This document shows, in pieces, positions 45,296 through 54,132 of a stretch of DNA of 64,000 nt (the stretch's first letter is position 1; each line of letters opens with the position of its first letter). The DNA lies in NCBI RefSeq assembly GCF_017921815.1, contig NZ_JAGEMM010000003.1, forward strand, positions 310,001 to 374,000. The letters are read 5' to 3'. The translations under genes and the position numbers were made by a program. The notes beneath the pieces were generated by a model that worked only from the letters and a program-made list of their open reading frames with translations, was not told the origin of the DNA and ran no database searches. This DNA is from Microvirga antarctica (GTDB taxonomy: Bacteria; Pseudomonadota; Alphaproteobacteria; Rhizobiales; Beijerinckiaceae).

Positions 45296-46090
45296 TCACG
45301 GTTTGGGGGGCGGTGTCATGATGGCGAGGGCCTCCTCGATGGGCGCTGGGGAGAATCGCAATTCGCCATCGAAGGGCCGCTCGCGAATAGCTACCAGCCC
45401 CAGGGTGATGATCGCCGCCAGGGAGAAGATCGACAACGCGGTCAGTTGCGCCTTGGGGCGCTCAAGATGAACGACCCCGATGGCGATCTGGGTGATGAGG
45501 CCGAGAATCAACACGGCGGTCCATTTGGTCCGATCGGTGCGATCCCCGCTCATGGCAAGACGGTCGTAACGGGATCCGCGCAGTTTCAGCACCGTATCGA
45601 GGAGCGCGCCTTGTGCCGCCTGACCGGCCGCCGCCGCCATCTTCGGGTCCGACACCCGGGCGAGCAGCGCCAGCAATTGTTCGTCGGCCTTCACCGAACT
45701 CTCCTGATCGCGCATCAACGGCCATTCATCCTCGACCAGGCTGCGGGCGTAGGCTTGGGCCGCAGCGCGAATCTCCGACATGTCCGACACGACCGCGACG
45801 CTCATGGCGTGGACAGCTAGCAGGCCGTCCCGCTCCGCCAGAATGGCCCGGTTGGCGACGCGATTGCGGTCCCAGACGTCGTTGGCCAGGAAGCCGGTGA
45901 GAAGTGCGAACAGAATGGCCACCGAACTGAAAAAGGGCGCCACCACGCCGACAAGCTTGACGGCATGCGGCTGTCCCAGCCTGCCAAAGGACAGCCAGTG
46001 GATGAGCGCGCCCGACAGACCGAACCCAAGCGCGAGGGCGGCGAATATTCCCCAGATGGGCAGATCGAGCCACTCGTCGAAGATCATCAT
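45296..46090 (-). CDS. DUF4239-like (bestrophin-like) membrane protein
   Basis: 264 residues. Two N-terminal helices (WGIFAALALGFGLSGALIHW; VVAPFFSSVAILFALLTGFL), a periplasmic or cytosolic helical middle (ANDVWDRNRVANRAILAERD) and two C-terminal helices (WTAVLILGLITQIAIGVVHL; LTALSIFSLAAIITLGLVAI). This layout and the DVWDR motif fit DUF4239, a bestrophin-related family of unknown function. It follows the BadF kinase by 22 bases on the same strand and may be in its operon. Confidence 0.75.
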   Translation of the reverse strand: MMIFDEWLDLPIWGIFAALALGFGLSGALIHWLSFGRLGQPHAVKLVGVVAPFFSSVAILFALLTGFLANDVWDRNRVANRAILAERDGLLAVHAMSVAVVSDMSEIRAAAQAYARSLVEDEWPLMRDQESSVKADEQLLALLARVSDPKMAAAAGQAAQGALLDTVLKLRGSRYDRLAMSGDRTDRTKWTAVLILGLITQIAIGVVHLERPKAQLTALSIFSLAAIITLGLVAIRERPFDGELRFSPAPIEEALAIMTPPPKP

Positions 46091-46112
46091 GATGGCGCTC
46101 CCCGATGCGGCC

Positions 46113-47015
46113 CTACCGAACCAGCGCGGCGAGGCGGCCGGCAGTCAGCGCCGCGTCCACATCGCTGCCGATGACCTCGACGGGCGCCAGCAGATCCTGC
46201 CGGAACGCCTCCCCGATGGCCGGGTGGATGCGGAAGGCGCCGCCCACGATGGCGACCGGGCGCGGCGCCAGCCGCTTGAAGAGCGCATTGGCGAGGCGCG
46301 CGAGTTCAGCCCCTGCCGCGCGCACGATTCCCTCCGCGGTTGCGTCGCCAAGGCTTGCTGCCTCACCGACGACACGCGCCAGTTCGCCGATCTTGCCGCG
46401 ATCGCCGCCATAGACGAAGGCCCGCACCACGTTCCAGTCGGTGCCGCCGAGCGCGCCCGACAGGCAGGTGCCAAGGATCGTCGCCCAGCCCTGGCCGGGG
46501 TCCTCCTCCTCGATGCGCAGGACGGCTTTCAGCGCCTCGCGCGCGATCCAGAATCCGGACCCGCCATCGTCGATGAGATTGCCGCGGCCGCCGACACGGA
46601 TCACCTCCTTGTCGGGCGACAGGTAATAGCCGATGGAGCCTGTGCCGCTGTAGATCAGGATGCCTTCGCCCAGCGCGAAATAGGACAGGTAGGCAATCCA
46701 CATGTCCTCGGCGACGAAGATCTTGTCCGGGGCAAGCTGAAAGGCGTCAGCGAAAAGCGCGCGCATGGTCGCTTCCGCGGGCGTCTCCCGCGTCAATCCG
46801 GTGATGCCCGCGACAATTCCCACCGGGTCCCCGGTTTGGCGCACCACGGCCGCCATCGCGCCGACGATCTGCTTTGCCCGGGTCTCCGCGGCCTGCGAGA
46901 ACAGGTGTCCGGTCAGGGGCTCGACGGAGCCCTGCGCGACGCAGGCGCCGTCCTCTTCGACCAGTCTCCAGCGTGTTGCCGTGCCGCCCGCGTCGATGCC
47001 CAGTCCCAGCGTCAT
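46113..47015 (-). CDS. BadF/BadG-family amino-sugar kinase (MurNAc or GlcNAc)
   Basis: 300 residues. The ASKHA ATPase phosphate-1 motif LGIDAGGTATRWRL is at the N-terminus, GIVAGITGLTRE near residue 65, and the adenosine loop IYSGTGSIGYYLSP near residue 120. The second phosphate loop VGGRGNLIDDGGSGFWIARE follows. Homologues phosphorylate N-acetylglucosamine, and the MurK type phosphorylates MurNAc and GlcNAc. It is 48 bases downstream of murQ, whose substrate is MurNAc-6-phosphate, so MurNAc is a likely substrate in place of AnmK. A second member of the family is at 55952-56899. Confidence 0.82.
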   Translation of the reverse strand: MTLGLGIDAGGTATRWRLVEEDGACVAQGSVEPLTGHLFSQAAETRAKQIVGAMAAVVRQTGDPVGIVAGITGLTRETPAEATMRALFADAFQLAPDKIFVAEDMWIAYLSYFALGEGILIYSGTGSIGYYLSPDKEVIRVGGRGNLIDDGGSGFWIAREALKAVLRIEEEDPGQGWATILGTCLSGALGGTDWNVVRAFVYGGDRGKIGELARVVGEAASLGDATAEGIVRAAGAELARLANALFKRLAPRPVAIVGGAFRIHPAIGEAFRQDLLAPVEVIGSDVDAALTAGRLAALVR

Positions 47016-47063
47016 CGTGCGTCGTGTCCCCTGAACAGAATCGGCCGGCGAGAGGTCAGGGCG

Positions 47064-47966
47064 CTAGGATCGACGCGCTGCCTCGGCCGGGAACTGTGAC
47101 AGGGCTTGGCGCAAATTGCCATCGCTGACCGTCAGCGCCGCTTGTGCGTCAGCGGCATCGATCCCCAGTGCAATCATCGACGCGAGCTTCATGTCGCCGT
47201 CGGCTTTTCTCAGGGCGTCGATAGCGGTGGCGTCATCGCATCCGGTGATCTGCGACACCATGATTTCGCTGCGGCGCCGGAGCTTCGCGTTGGTGGCGCG
47301 CATGTGCACCATCAGGCCGCCATAGACTCGGCCGAGGCGCACCATGATGAGGGTCGAAAGCAGATTGAGGATCACCTTCTGGGCCGTGCCGGCTTTCATC
47401 CGCGTCGAGCCCGCCACGACCTCGATCCCCGTCTCGGCGAGAATGGGATGCGAGCAGGCGTCGAGAATGGGCGCATCGGCGTTGTTGGAAATGCCGATGG
47501 TCTGCGCGCCCCGTGAGCGGGCCTCGGTGAGCGCCGCGATGGTGAACGGCGTCCGGCCGCTCGCCGCAACCCCGATCACGACATCGTCAGGGCCGACATC
47601 GGCATCGCGAATCCCGGCTGTTCCCTGCTCGACCGAATCCTCGGCATTCTCGACCGCCTTCAGCAGGGCGCCCTGACCGCCTGCGATCAGGTAGACGAGC
47701 TTGTCGTCTGGCCAGTCGAAGGTCGGCGGCAATTCCGTGCCGTCCTGCACGGCGATGCGGCCGGATGTTCCGGCGCCCACATAGACAATCCGTCCGCCGC
47801 GGCGGAGGCGGGTGACGGCCTCTTCGGCAGCCGCGGCGATGGCGGGGAGCGCTGCCCGCACCGCCGCGACGGCGCTGAGCTGGCCCTCGTAGAAGGCCGA
47901 CAGGATGTCGAGACTGGGCCAGGCATCGAGGTCCTGGAAGCGGGGACTGAAATTCTCGGTGGTCAT
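47064..47966 (-). CDS. murQ: N-acetylmuramic acid 6-phosphate etherase
   Basis: 300 residues. It cleaves the lactyl ether of MurNAc-6-phosphate to GlcNAc-6-phosphate and lactate, the key step of cell-wall sugar recycling. The SIS-type signature is VGAGTSGRIAVQDGTELPPT at about residues 62-81. A second signature, GVAASGRTPFTIAAL, is near 132. The C-terminal region ITGCDDATAIDALRKADGD carries the MurQ-type UBA-like domain. The kinase next to it could supply the substrate. A GACC-N6-GGTC element is just upstream. Confidence 0.95.
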   Translation of the reverse strand: MTTENFSPRFQDLDAWPSLDILSAFYEGQLSAVAAVRAALPAIAAAAEEAVTRLRRGGRIVYVGAGTSGRIAVQDGTELPPTFDWPDDKLVYLIAGGQGALLKAVENAEDSVEQGTAGIRDADVGPDDVVIGVAASGRTPFTIAALTEARSRGAQTIGISNNADAPILDACSHPILAETGIEVVAGSTRMKAGTAQKVILNLLSTLIMVRLGRVYGGLMVHMRATNAKLRRRSEIMVSQITGCDDATAIDALRKADGDMKLASMIALGIDAADAQAALTVSDGNLRQALSQFPAEAARRS

Positions 47967-47980
47967 GTGCGATCTCTCTA

Positions 47981-48000
47981 GCAGACCACTATAGGTCCAG
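47981..48000. promoter_or_regulatory. Candidate operator upstream of murQ
   Basis: The palindrome GACCACTATAGGTC (47984-47997) lies 18 bases upstream of the murQ start. Read on the minus strand its flank is ACTGGACCTATAGTGGTC. Related sequences occur before the binding-protein gene (TTGGACCATGACAGGGC, 49154-49170) and before the second BadF kinase (ACTGGACATTAAGTGGC, minus strand 56911-56895). The GntR/UTRA regulator at 55174 is the obvious candidate binder. Matching is loose. Confidence 0.35.
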
Positions 48001-48042
48001 TACGCGGCCGGAGCAATCCGGTGCGGCCTCGGGCGGGGCGTC

Positions 48043-49071
48043 CTAAGATTCCCGTTTCGGGTTCCCGAACAGCGCCATCACCGCTTCCCCGGTGGCGCGC
48101 CGCAACGCCAGGATGCCGCTCTCCCGGTGACGGGTGGGATGGACCCGGTTTGTCAGCAGCGCCCAGGCCAGCCCACGCTCGAAATCGAGCCAGAGCCCGG
48201 TGCCTGTAAAGCCCGTATGGCCGATCGTGCCGCCCGAGCACGAATCGCCGCCATGCCATCCCGCGTGCGCAATTTCCCAGCCGATGGTCCGCGTGCGCAC
48301 CTGGCGCTGGCGCATGGCCGCGATCGAGGCGGATGCGAGGCCCGATCCGTCGAGGCAGGTCCGGGCGAAGTCGAGCACGCCGTCGATGGTCCCGAACAAT
48401 CCCGCGTGGCCGGAGGCGCCCCCGAGCGCGAAGGCGTTCTCGTCATGCACCTCGCCGCGAATCATGCGGCCTCGCCAGGTGCACAATTCAGTCGCGGCGC
48501 ATTGGGCCGGGTCGGGCCTGAAGGTCAGGCCGCCAGGAAGGGGTTGCGCGAGCAGCGGCAGGCCCGACAGGCGTTCGATGGCGATACCCAGCAGGATGAA
48601 ATTGTTGTCCGAATAGACAGACGGACCGGGCCGCCATTCGCGCTGAAGCACGAAGGCGCGCAGGGTCTGTGGGTCCTGCCCGTAGGTATAGAGCGGCTCG
48701 ACGGCAGGCAGGTGGGTGTCGTGCGCGAGACATTGCCGGAATGTCAGGCGGCGCTCGGCGGCGTTCAGATCGTACTGGCGCAGATCCGGAATGACGCTGG
48801 CGAGCGGATCGTCTAGCCCGATCTGTCCGTCCTCCACGTAGCGGAGAATCCGCGTGGTGGTGAAAATCACCTTGGTGAGAGAGGCCAGATCGAACCACGT
48901 CTCGCGCGCGAGCGGCACCTGCTCCGGCGCGATCTGGGCCGACCCCGCAAATCTGACGGCGCGCTCCCCGGACGCTGTCACGACACCAAGCACCGCGCCT
49001 GGAATGGACCCGTTTTGGACAGCCGCCAAAGCAGGCGCGAAAGCGGACACGATCAGATCGTCGAAGGGCAT
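48043..49071 (-). CDS. Beta-lactamase-family serine hydrolase
   Basis: 342 residues from ATG 49071 (MPFDDLIVSAFAPALAAVQN). The class C-type SxxK motif SLTK near residue 72 supplies the nucleophile Ser and its Lys. YSDNNF, about 95 residues later, carries the Tyr-Ser-Asn catalytic triad element, and HTGFTG near the C-terminus replaces the KTG triad. There is no signal peptide, so it is probably cytosolic, as in enzymes that cut muropeptides or related amide bonds. In context with murQ it may process imported peptides. Function is inferred. It is divergent from the binding-protein gene. Confidence 0.82.
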   Translation of the reverse strand: MPFDDLIVSAFAPALAAVQNGSIPGAVLGVVTASGERAVRFAGSAQIAPEQVPLARETWFDLASLTKVIFTTTRILRYVEDGQIGLDDPLASVIPDLRQYDLNAAERRLTFRQCLAHDTHLPAVEPLYTYGQDPQTLRAFVLQREWRPGPSVYSDNNFILLGIAIERLSGLPLLAQPLPGGLTFRPDPAQCAATELCTWRGRMIRGEVHDENAFALGGASGHAGLFGTIDGVLDFARTCLDGSGLASASIAAMRQRQVRTRTIGWEIAHAGWHGGDSCSGGTIGHTGFTGTGLWLDFERGLAWALLTNRVHPTRHRESGILALRRATGEAVMALFGNPKRES

Positions 49072-49114
49072 GGCGTGGCGGGTCAAACGGTCAGGAGGGC
49101 TCGGGCAAGGCAAC

Positions 49115-49170
49115 CATACCACACGCCCGGGCTGCCACCAGAGTGGTATGAGATTGGACCATGACAGGGC
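49115..49170. promoter_or_regulatory. Inverted repeat and candidate operator between the serine hydrolase and the importer
   Basis: Perfect 8-bp arms CATACCAC (49115-49122) and GTGGTATG (49143-49150) with a 20-base loop occupy the 150-base divergent gap. A TTGGACCATGACAGGGC stretch (49154-49170) follows, related to the elements upstream of murQ and the second BadF kinase. The position fits a shared operator for both directions. Confidence 0.4.
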
Positions 49171-49221
49171 AAAAGCGATGGCCTATAAATTCCCCAGCGG
49201 CTTCCAAGGGAGAACAAACGA

Positions 49222-50721
49222 ATGATCAGGTCGGCACTTCGCTGCGCGTTGGGCGCGGGTTTCCTCATGACGGCAATGGCCGGCGCTTCGGCCCAGGTCC
49301 TTGAAATCGGCGCGGATCTCAGCCCGACCGGTCTCGATCCCCATCTCATCACGGCGTTCCCGAGTTTCATGATCGTCAACGGCAACATCTATGAGGGGCT
49401 GACGGCGGTCGACAAGGATCTCAAGGTCGTGCCGGGCCTTGCCGCCTCGTGGACGATTTCTCCCGATGCCAAGACCTACACGTTCAAGCTGCGCCCGGGC
49501 GTCAAGTTCCACGATGGCTCCCCCATGGAGGCGGACGACGTCGTCTCGTCCATCAAGCGCGTGCAGAGCAAGGAAATCGCCTCTCCGCTGGCAAGCCGTC
49601 TCTCAAGCATCGAAAGCGCCAAGGCGATCGATCCGCTGACCGTCGAGCTGACGCTGAAGGAGCCTTCCGCCCCGCTGCTGGCGTCCATCTCCACGATCAT
49701 GATCGTCCCGAGCGCGGTCGAGGCCGACAAGGACGCGCTGCAGAAGAAGCCGGTCGGCACCGGCCCGTTCCAGTTTACCGAATGGCAGCCGAACGGCTTC
49801 GTGCTGCTGTCGCGCAATGAGGCCTATTGGGACAAGGGCCTGCCGAAACTTGCCGGCCTCAAGTTCAACATCGTGCCGGAATCGGCGACCCGCCAGGTCG
49901 GACTCATCAACGGTCAATTCGCGATGTTGCCCAACATCGACGCCGCGACGGCGCTGCAGCTCAAGGGCAAGCCGGGCGTCAAGCTCGCCGAAACGCTGGA
50001 GCTCGCCTACAGCCTGGTGGGCATGAACGTGTCGAAGCCGCCCTTCGACAATCCGAAGGTGCGCGAGGCCTTGAACTATGCGCTGAACCGCCAGGAAATC
50101 GTCGAAGCGGCGCTCTTTGGCGCAGGCGTTCCCGGCGGGCCGCTGTCGCCGGCGCTCAAATCCTGGGCCGTCGATGTCAAGACCTTCCCCTGCTACACCA
50201 CCGATCCCGCCAAGGCGCAGGCGCTTCTCAAGGAAGCCGGCGTCGCCATGCCGGTCGCCGTCACGATGAACGTCCTGCCGCGCCAGGACATCAAGGACGT
50301 CGCGCAAGTCGTGCAGGAGCAATTGAACAAGGCAGGCTTCAAGGTTGAGCTGAAGAACCAGGAGCAGGGCCAGTTCATCCAGGATTGGCGCAACAGCAAT
50401 TTCGACCTCTTCGCGTCGACCAATGCCGGCAGCGCCGATCCTGACGAGTATTTCTTCCGCACCTTCCGCACCGGTGGCTCGACCAACGTGTTCAAGTACT
50501 CGGACACGGAGATCGACGGCCTGCTCGACAGCGCCCGCACCATGCAGGATCAGGCTGCCCGCAAGGCCGCCTACGACAAGGTTCAGGCGAAACTCGCCTG
50601 CTCCGGCCCGGTGGCGCACCTGACCTACAGCACGTTGTTCTCGGCCATGCGCGACAAGATGCAGGGCTTCGACATCATGGCGAACCGCTCGCTGGTGAAT
50701 CTCAAAAACACCACCAACTGA
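49222..50721 (+). CDS. Family 5 ABC importer substrate-binding protein (dipeptide/muropeptide type)
   Basis: 499 residues. The signal peptide MIRSALRCALGAGFLMTAMA ends at GASAQ near residue 25. SBP_bac_5 domain features include PGLAASWTISPDAKTYTFKL and GVKFHDGSPMEADDVVSSIK near residues 75-115, with GTGPFQFTEWQPNG near 182. The family binds di- and oligopeptides, murein peptides, nickel or sugars. Set in an amino-sugar recycling island it may bind murein peptides or chitooligosaccharides. A hairpin follows it before the first permease, so binding protein is likely made in excess. Confidence 0.9.
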   Translation: MIRSALRCALGAGFLMTAMAGASAQVLEIGADLSPTGLDPHLITAFPSFMIVNGNIYEGLTAVDKDLKVVPGLAASWTISPDAKTYTFKLRPGVKFHDGSPMEADDVVSSIKRVQSKEIASPLASRLSSIESAKAIDPLTVELTLKEPSAPLLASISTIMIVPSAVEADKDALQKKPVGTGPFQFTEWQPNGFVLLSRNEAYWDKGLPKLAGLKFNIVPESATRQVGLINGQFAMLPNIDAATALQLKGKPGVKLAETLELAYSLVGMNVSKPPFDNPKVREALNYALNRQEIVEAALFGAGVPGGPLSPALKSWAVDVKTFPCYTTDPAKAQALLKEAGVAMPVAVTMNVLPRQDIKDVAQVVQEQLNKAGFKVELKNQEQGQFIQDWRNSNFDLFASTNAGSADPDEYFFRTFRTGGSTNVFKYSDTEIDGLLDSARTMQDQAARKAAYDKVQAKLACSGPVAHLTYSTLFSAMRDKMQGFDIMANRSLVNLKNTTN

Positions 50722-50733
50722 TCCCCGCCACAT

Positions 50734-50770
50734 GACCCTCCGGCGTCCGCAACGCGTTCACCGGAGGGTC
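50734..50770 (+). repeat. Intercistronic hairpin between binding protein and permease
   Basis: Perfect 10-bp inverted repeat GACCCTCCGG / CCGGAGGGTC (50734-50743 and 50761-50770) with a 17-base loop. There is no U-run. Such stem-loops commonly stabilise the upstream part of importer transcripts so that binding protein exceeds permease. Confidence 0.7.
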
Positions 50771-50787
50771 CGATCCGAAAATTCCGC

Positions 50788-51735
50788 ATGAACCGCGTCA
50801 TTCTCACACGCCTGTTCGATCTCGTCGTCGTCCTGTTTGGCGTGTCGATCATCGTCTTCCTCATGATCCGGCTGATTCCCGGCGACGCGGTTGCCATCAT
50901 GCTCGGGGCCAATACCGAGATCACGCCGGAGCGCATGGCAGAACTCAACCGGCGCGTCGGCCTCGACCGGCCGCTGGTCGAGCAATACCTCCTGTGGGCG
51001 GGGGCCGCCCTGCGGGGCGATTTCGGCACCTCGCTCTGGACCGGGCGGCCGGTGGCCGGCGAGATCCTGATCCATCTCTGGCCGACCCTCGAACTCACCT
51101 TCCTGGCGCTCGTCATCGGCGCCGTGCTGGCAGTCCCGGTCGGCTGCCTGATGGCGCAGACCCGGGGCGGCGTGGCGGATGTGGCGATGCGCGTCGGCGC
51201 GATCGCGGGCCTCACCATCCCGTCATTCTGGCTCGGCATCGTGCTGATCCTTCTGCTGTCGAGTCTTGCGCCCGGATTTTCGTCGCTCGGTTACGTGCCC
51301 TTTTCGCAGAATCCCCTGGGTAATCTCGAGCGCATGATCCTGCCGGCGGTTGCCTTGGCATTGCCGATTCTCGCCAATCTCTCCCGCCTCGTGCGCTCCG
51401 CCATGCTGGATGCTCTCGGTCAGGACTACGTGCGCACGGCGCGCGCCAAGGGGCTGACGGAGCGGCGGGTGGTCTACAAACACGCCCTACGCAATGCCAT
51501 GATCCCCTTCCTCACCAGTGTCGGCATCATGACCGGCTACTTGCTGGGCGGCGCCATCGTCGTCGAGCAGGTCTTCGCCATTCCGGGTCTCGGCCGCCTC
51601 ATCCTCGGGGCGATCGCCGAGCGCAACTATCCGCTCATTCAGGCGACCATCCTGGTGGTGACGGCAGGCTTCGTCTTCGTGAACTTTCTGGTCGACATGC
51701 TCTACATGTTCGTCGATCCGCGCGTGCGGGCATGA
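50788..51735 (+). CDS. Peptide-type ABC importer permease 1 (DppB/OppB family)
   Basis: 315 residues with six membrane helices. First helix FDLVVVLFGVSIIVFLMIRL; the N-terminal signature LIPGDAVAIMLG near residue 28 is DppB-like. The EAA loop is RTARAKGLTERRVVYKHALRN near residue 215. It forms the transmembrane channel with the second permease. It overlaps that gene by four bases (ATGA). The ATG at 50788 is 66 bases after the binding-protein stop. Confidence 0.94.
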   Translation: MNRVILTRLFDLVVVLFGVSIIVFLMIRLIPGDAVAIMLGANTEITPERMAELNRRVGLDRPLVEQYLLWAGAALRGDFGTSLWTGRPVAGEILIHLWPTLELTFLALVIGAVLAVPVGCLMAQTRGGVADVAMRVGAIAGLTIPSFWLGIVLILLLSSLAPGFSSLGYVPFSQNPLGNLERMILPAVALALPILANLSRLVRSAMLDALGQDYVRTARAKGLTERRVVYKHALRNAMIPFLTSVGIMTGYLLGGAIVVEQVFAIPGLGRLILGAIAERNYPLIQATILVVTAGFVFVNFLVDMLYMFVDPRVRA

Positions 51736-52565
51736 CCGTGATGGCACGCCTCTCCCAGAACAAGCTCCTGACCTTCGCGGTCATCCTCGTCGCGGTGCAG
51801 TTGTTCCTCGCCCTCGGGGCACCCTTTATCGCGCCCTATGACCCGATGGCCCAAAGCGTCGCCCGGCGTCTCAGGGGACCGACCCTTCTCAACTGGCTCG
51901 GCACCGATCAGCTTGGCCGCGACGTGCTCACCCGCATTCTCTACGGCTACCGCACGTCGCTTATCGCGTGCGTGATCGCCGTCGGCATTGCGCTGCTCGC
52001 CGGAGGCACGCTGGGATTGATCTCGGCCTATTACCGCGGCTGGCTCGACCGCATCGTCATGCGGCTGATGGACGTGCTGTTTGCTTTCCCCGTCATGCTG
52101 CTGGCGATCGGCATCATCGCGGTTCTCGGGCCCCACACCTACAGCGCGGCGGCGGCGATTGCGGTCGTCTACACGCCGATCTTCGCTCGCCTCCTCCGAG
52201 GACCGGCGCTGGTCCTTTGCGAGAGTGAATACGTGGCGGGCGCCAAGGCGATCGGGGCATCGGATGCGCGTATCATCTTCCTGCATATCCTGCCCAACCT
52301 CGCCTCGGTCATTCTCGTCCAGACCAGTCTGCTGCTGTCCGCGGCCATTCTCGTCGAGGCGTCGTTGTCCTTCCTTGGTCTCGGCACACAGCCGCCGACG
52401 CCGTCCTTGGGGTTGATGCTGGCCGAAGGCCGGAACTTCCTCCTGCTGTCGCCCTGGAGCGCCATCTTCGCCGGCTTCGGCATCCTGTTCCTGTCGTTCG
52501 GATTCAACCTCCTGGGTGACGCGCTGCGCGACACCCTCGATCCCCGCCTGCGCGGCCAACCATGA
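51732..52565 (+). CDS. Peptide-type ABC importer permease 2 (DppC/OppC family)
   Basis: 277 residues. DppC-type pattern: FIAPYDPMAQSVARRLRGPT near residue 30, GTDQLGRDVLTRILYGYRTS near 55, six helices, and EAA loop YVAGAKAIGASDARIIFLHI. It partners the preceding permease; both start and stop overlap neighbouring genes by four bases. No ATP-binding subunit gene (dppD or dppF type) follows; a GNAT gene overlaps its end instead. Confidence 0.94.
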   Translation: MTVMARLSQNKLLTFAVILVAVQLFLALGAPFIAPYDPMAQSVARRLRGPTLLNWLGTDQLGRDVLTRILYGYRTSLIACVIAVGIALLAGGTLGLISAYYRGWLDRIVMRLMDVLFAFPVMLLAIGIIAVLGPHTYSAAAAIAVVYTPIFARLLRGPALVLCESEYVAGAKAIGASDARIIFLHILPNLASVILVQTSLLLSAAILVEASLSFLGLGTQPPTPSLGLMLAEGRNFLLLSPWSAIFAGFGILFLSFGFNLLGDALRDTLDPRLRGQP

Positions 52566-52999
52566 TGCTTCGCGCAGCCCGGGAAAGCGATATTCCGGCG
52601 TTGGCGCGGGTGGCGGCGCGCTCCTATCGGGCGGCGTTCTCGGAGATCCTCGACGATGTCGCGATGGGGAGCCGAGACACGGCGTTCTTCGAAGCGCGGT
52701 TCGCCTCCTGCTGGCAGGCTCTCGTCGTGGCCGAGGACGATGGCCGGTCGACCGGGTTCCTGCTGGTCACCGATGGCCATATCGACATGCTGTTCATGGA
52801 TCCGGCTGCCATCGGAAAGGGCGTCGGTGCGAAGCTCCTTGCGCACGCGGAGAAGAACGGCGCGCGCACGCTCGAATGCTTCCGCGACAACAAAGCTGCC
52901 CGCAGATTCTACGAGCGTCACGGCTGGCAGGTGGCGCGCGGCTATGATCGCGACTTCGCGGGCCGAACCTACGCCTTCGTCTTCTACGAGAAACGCTAG
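52562..52999 (+). CDS. GNAT-family N-acetyltransferase
   Basis: 145 residues, starting at ATG 52562 within the permease stop. LRAARESDIPALARVAARSY at the N-terminus and the acetyl-CoA loop AAIGKGVGAKLLAHAE near residue 80 are GNAT-like, followed by NKAARRFYERHGW. Position in the importer operon suggests it acetylates an imported amino sugar or peptide, but no substrate is known. It converges with nagA, overlapping four bases. Confidence 0.85.
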   Translation: MMLRAARESDIPALARVAARSYRAAFSEILDDVAMGSRDTAFFEARFASCWQALVVAEDDGRSTGFLLVTDGHIDMLFMDPAAIGKGVGAKLLAHAEKNGARTLECFRDNKAARRFYERHGWQVARGYDRDFAGRTYAFVFYEKR

Positions 53000-54132
53000 C
53001 CTGCCGCTCCGCCGATCCATGTCTGCTTCACGGTAAGGCCATCATCGAGCAGGACAAGGTCGGCGCGGTAGCCGGGCGCGATGCGTCCCATTTCATGGTC
53101 GAGCCGCAGGAAGGTCGCCGCGTTCAACGACGCCATGCGCAGGGCATCGGGAAGCGAGACGCCCAATCGGTTGACGGCATTGCGGACGGCGCTCGCCATG
53201 TCGAGATCCGATCCAGCAAGAGTCCCGTCAGCGGTGGTGAGTTTGCCGTCGCGGCGGTAGATCGTCCGCCCATGCAAGGGGAATTCCGAAAGATCCGTTC
53301 CCGTGACCGCCATGGCGTCGGTCACCAGCATGATATGCGGCGCGCCTTTCGCCGCGATGGCGATGCGCAGGGAGGCATCGGACACATGATGCCCGTCCAC
53401 GATGATCCCGCACCATGTGCGGCCGCTGTCCAGAGCCGCGCCCACCGTGGCGGGATCCCGCCCGGACAAGGGTGGCATGGCGTTGAAGAGATGGGTGAAC
53501 CCGCGCAATCCATGGCGGCAGGATTCCATGATCGTCTCGTAATCGGCCGCTGTATGGCCGGCACAGACGATGACGCCCTCCTGCGACAGGCGGCCGATGG
53601 CCGTCATGGGGTTCATCTCAGGCGCCAGGGTCACAAGGGTGCGGCCTTCCCGCGAGGAGGTGAGGATCGCGATGTCGTCGTCGTCAATGGGGCGCATGTA
53701 GGCGGGGTCGTGGACGCCCTTTCGCTCCGGGTTGAGGAAGGGGCCCTCCACGTGAATCCCCAGCACCCCCGGCACCTCGGCCGCGAGTGCCTTGCCGACG
53801 GCGTCAACGGCCTCGGCCATGCGTTCGCGGCTATCGGTGATGAAGGTGGGAAGCAGACCCGTTGTGCCGTAGGCGCGGTGGGCGGAGGCAATCGTGCGCA
53901 GGCCCTCGAGCGTGCGGACGTCGTTGAACATGACGCCGCCGCCACCGTTCACCTGCGTGTCGATGAAGCCCGGCGCGAGGAGCCCTGCGATCTCCTGGCG
54001 CGGGACTGTCTCGTCGAGTTCGCTCTCGCTCACCACGGCCGCGATGCGGTGGTCGTCGATGATGACGGCCCAGCCGTCGAGACAATGCGTCCCGTCGAAC
54101 ACACGAGCGCCGGTCAGGGCAAAGCGCATCAC
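52996..54132 (-). CDS. nagA: N-acetylglucosamine-6-phosphate deacetylase
   Basis: 378 residues. Amidohydrolase that converts GlcNAc-6-phosphate to glucosamine-6-phosphate plus acetate. Features: GLLAPGFIDTQVNGGGGVMF near residue 50, HVEGPFLNPERKG near 127, GHTAADYE near 195, HLFNAMPPLSGR near 217, and LVTDAMAVTG near 272 with the catalytic Asp. It overlaps the SIS-domain gene by four bases (ATGA). The ATG at 54132 gives the common family N-terminus MMRFALTGARVFDG. Confidence 0.95.
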   Translation of the reverse strand: MMRFALTGARVFDGTHCLDGWAVIIDDHRIAAVVSESELDETVPRQEIAGLLAPGFIDTQVNGGGGVMFNDVRTLEGLRTIASAHRAYGTTGLLPTFITDSRERMAEAVDAVGKALAAEVPGVLGIHVEGPFLNPERKGVHDPAYMRPIDDDDIAILTSSREGRTLVTLAPEMNPMTAIGRLSQEGVIVCAGHTAADYETIMESCRHGLRGFTHLFNAMPPLSGRDPATVGAALDSGRTWCGIIVDGHHVSDASLRIAIAAKGAPHIMLVTDAMAVTGTDLSEFPLHGRTIYRRDGKLTTADGTLAGSDLDMASAVRNAVNRLGVSLPDALRMASLNAATFLRLDHEMGRIAPGYRADLVLLDDGLTVKQTWIGGAAG

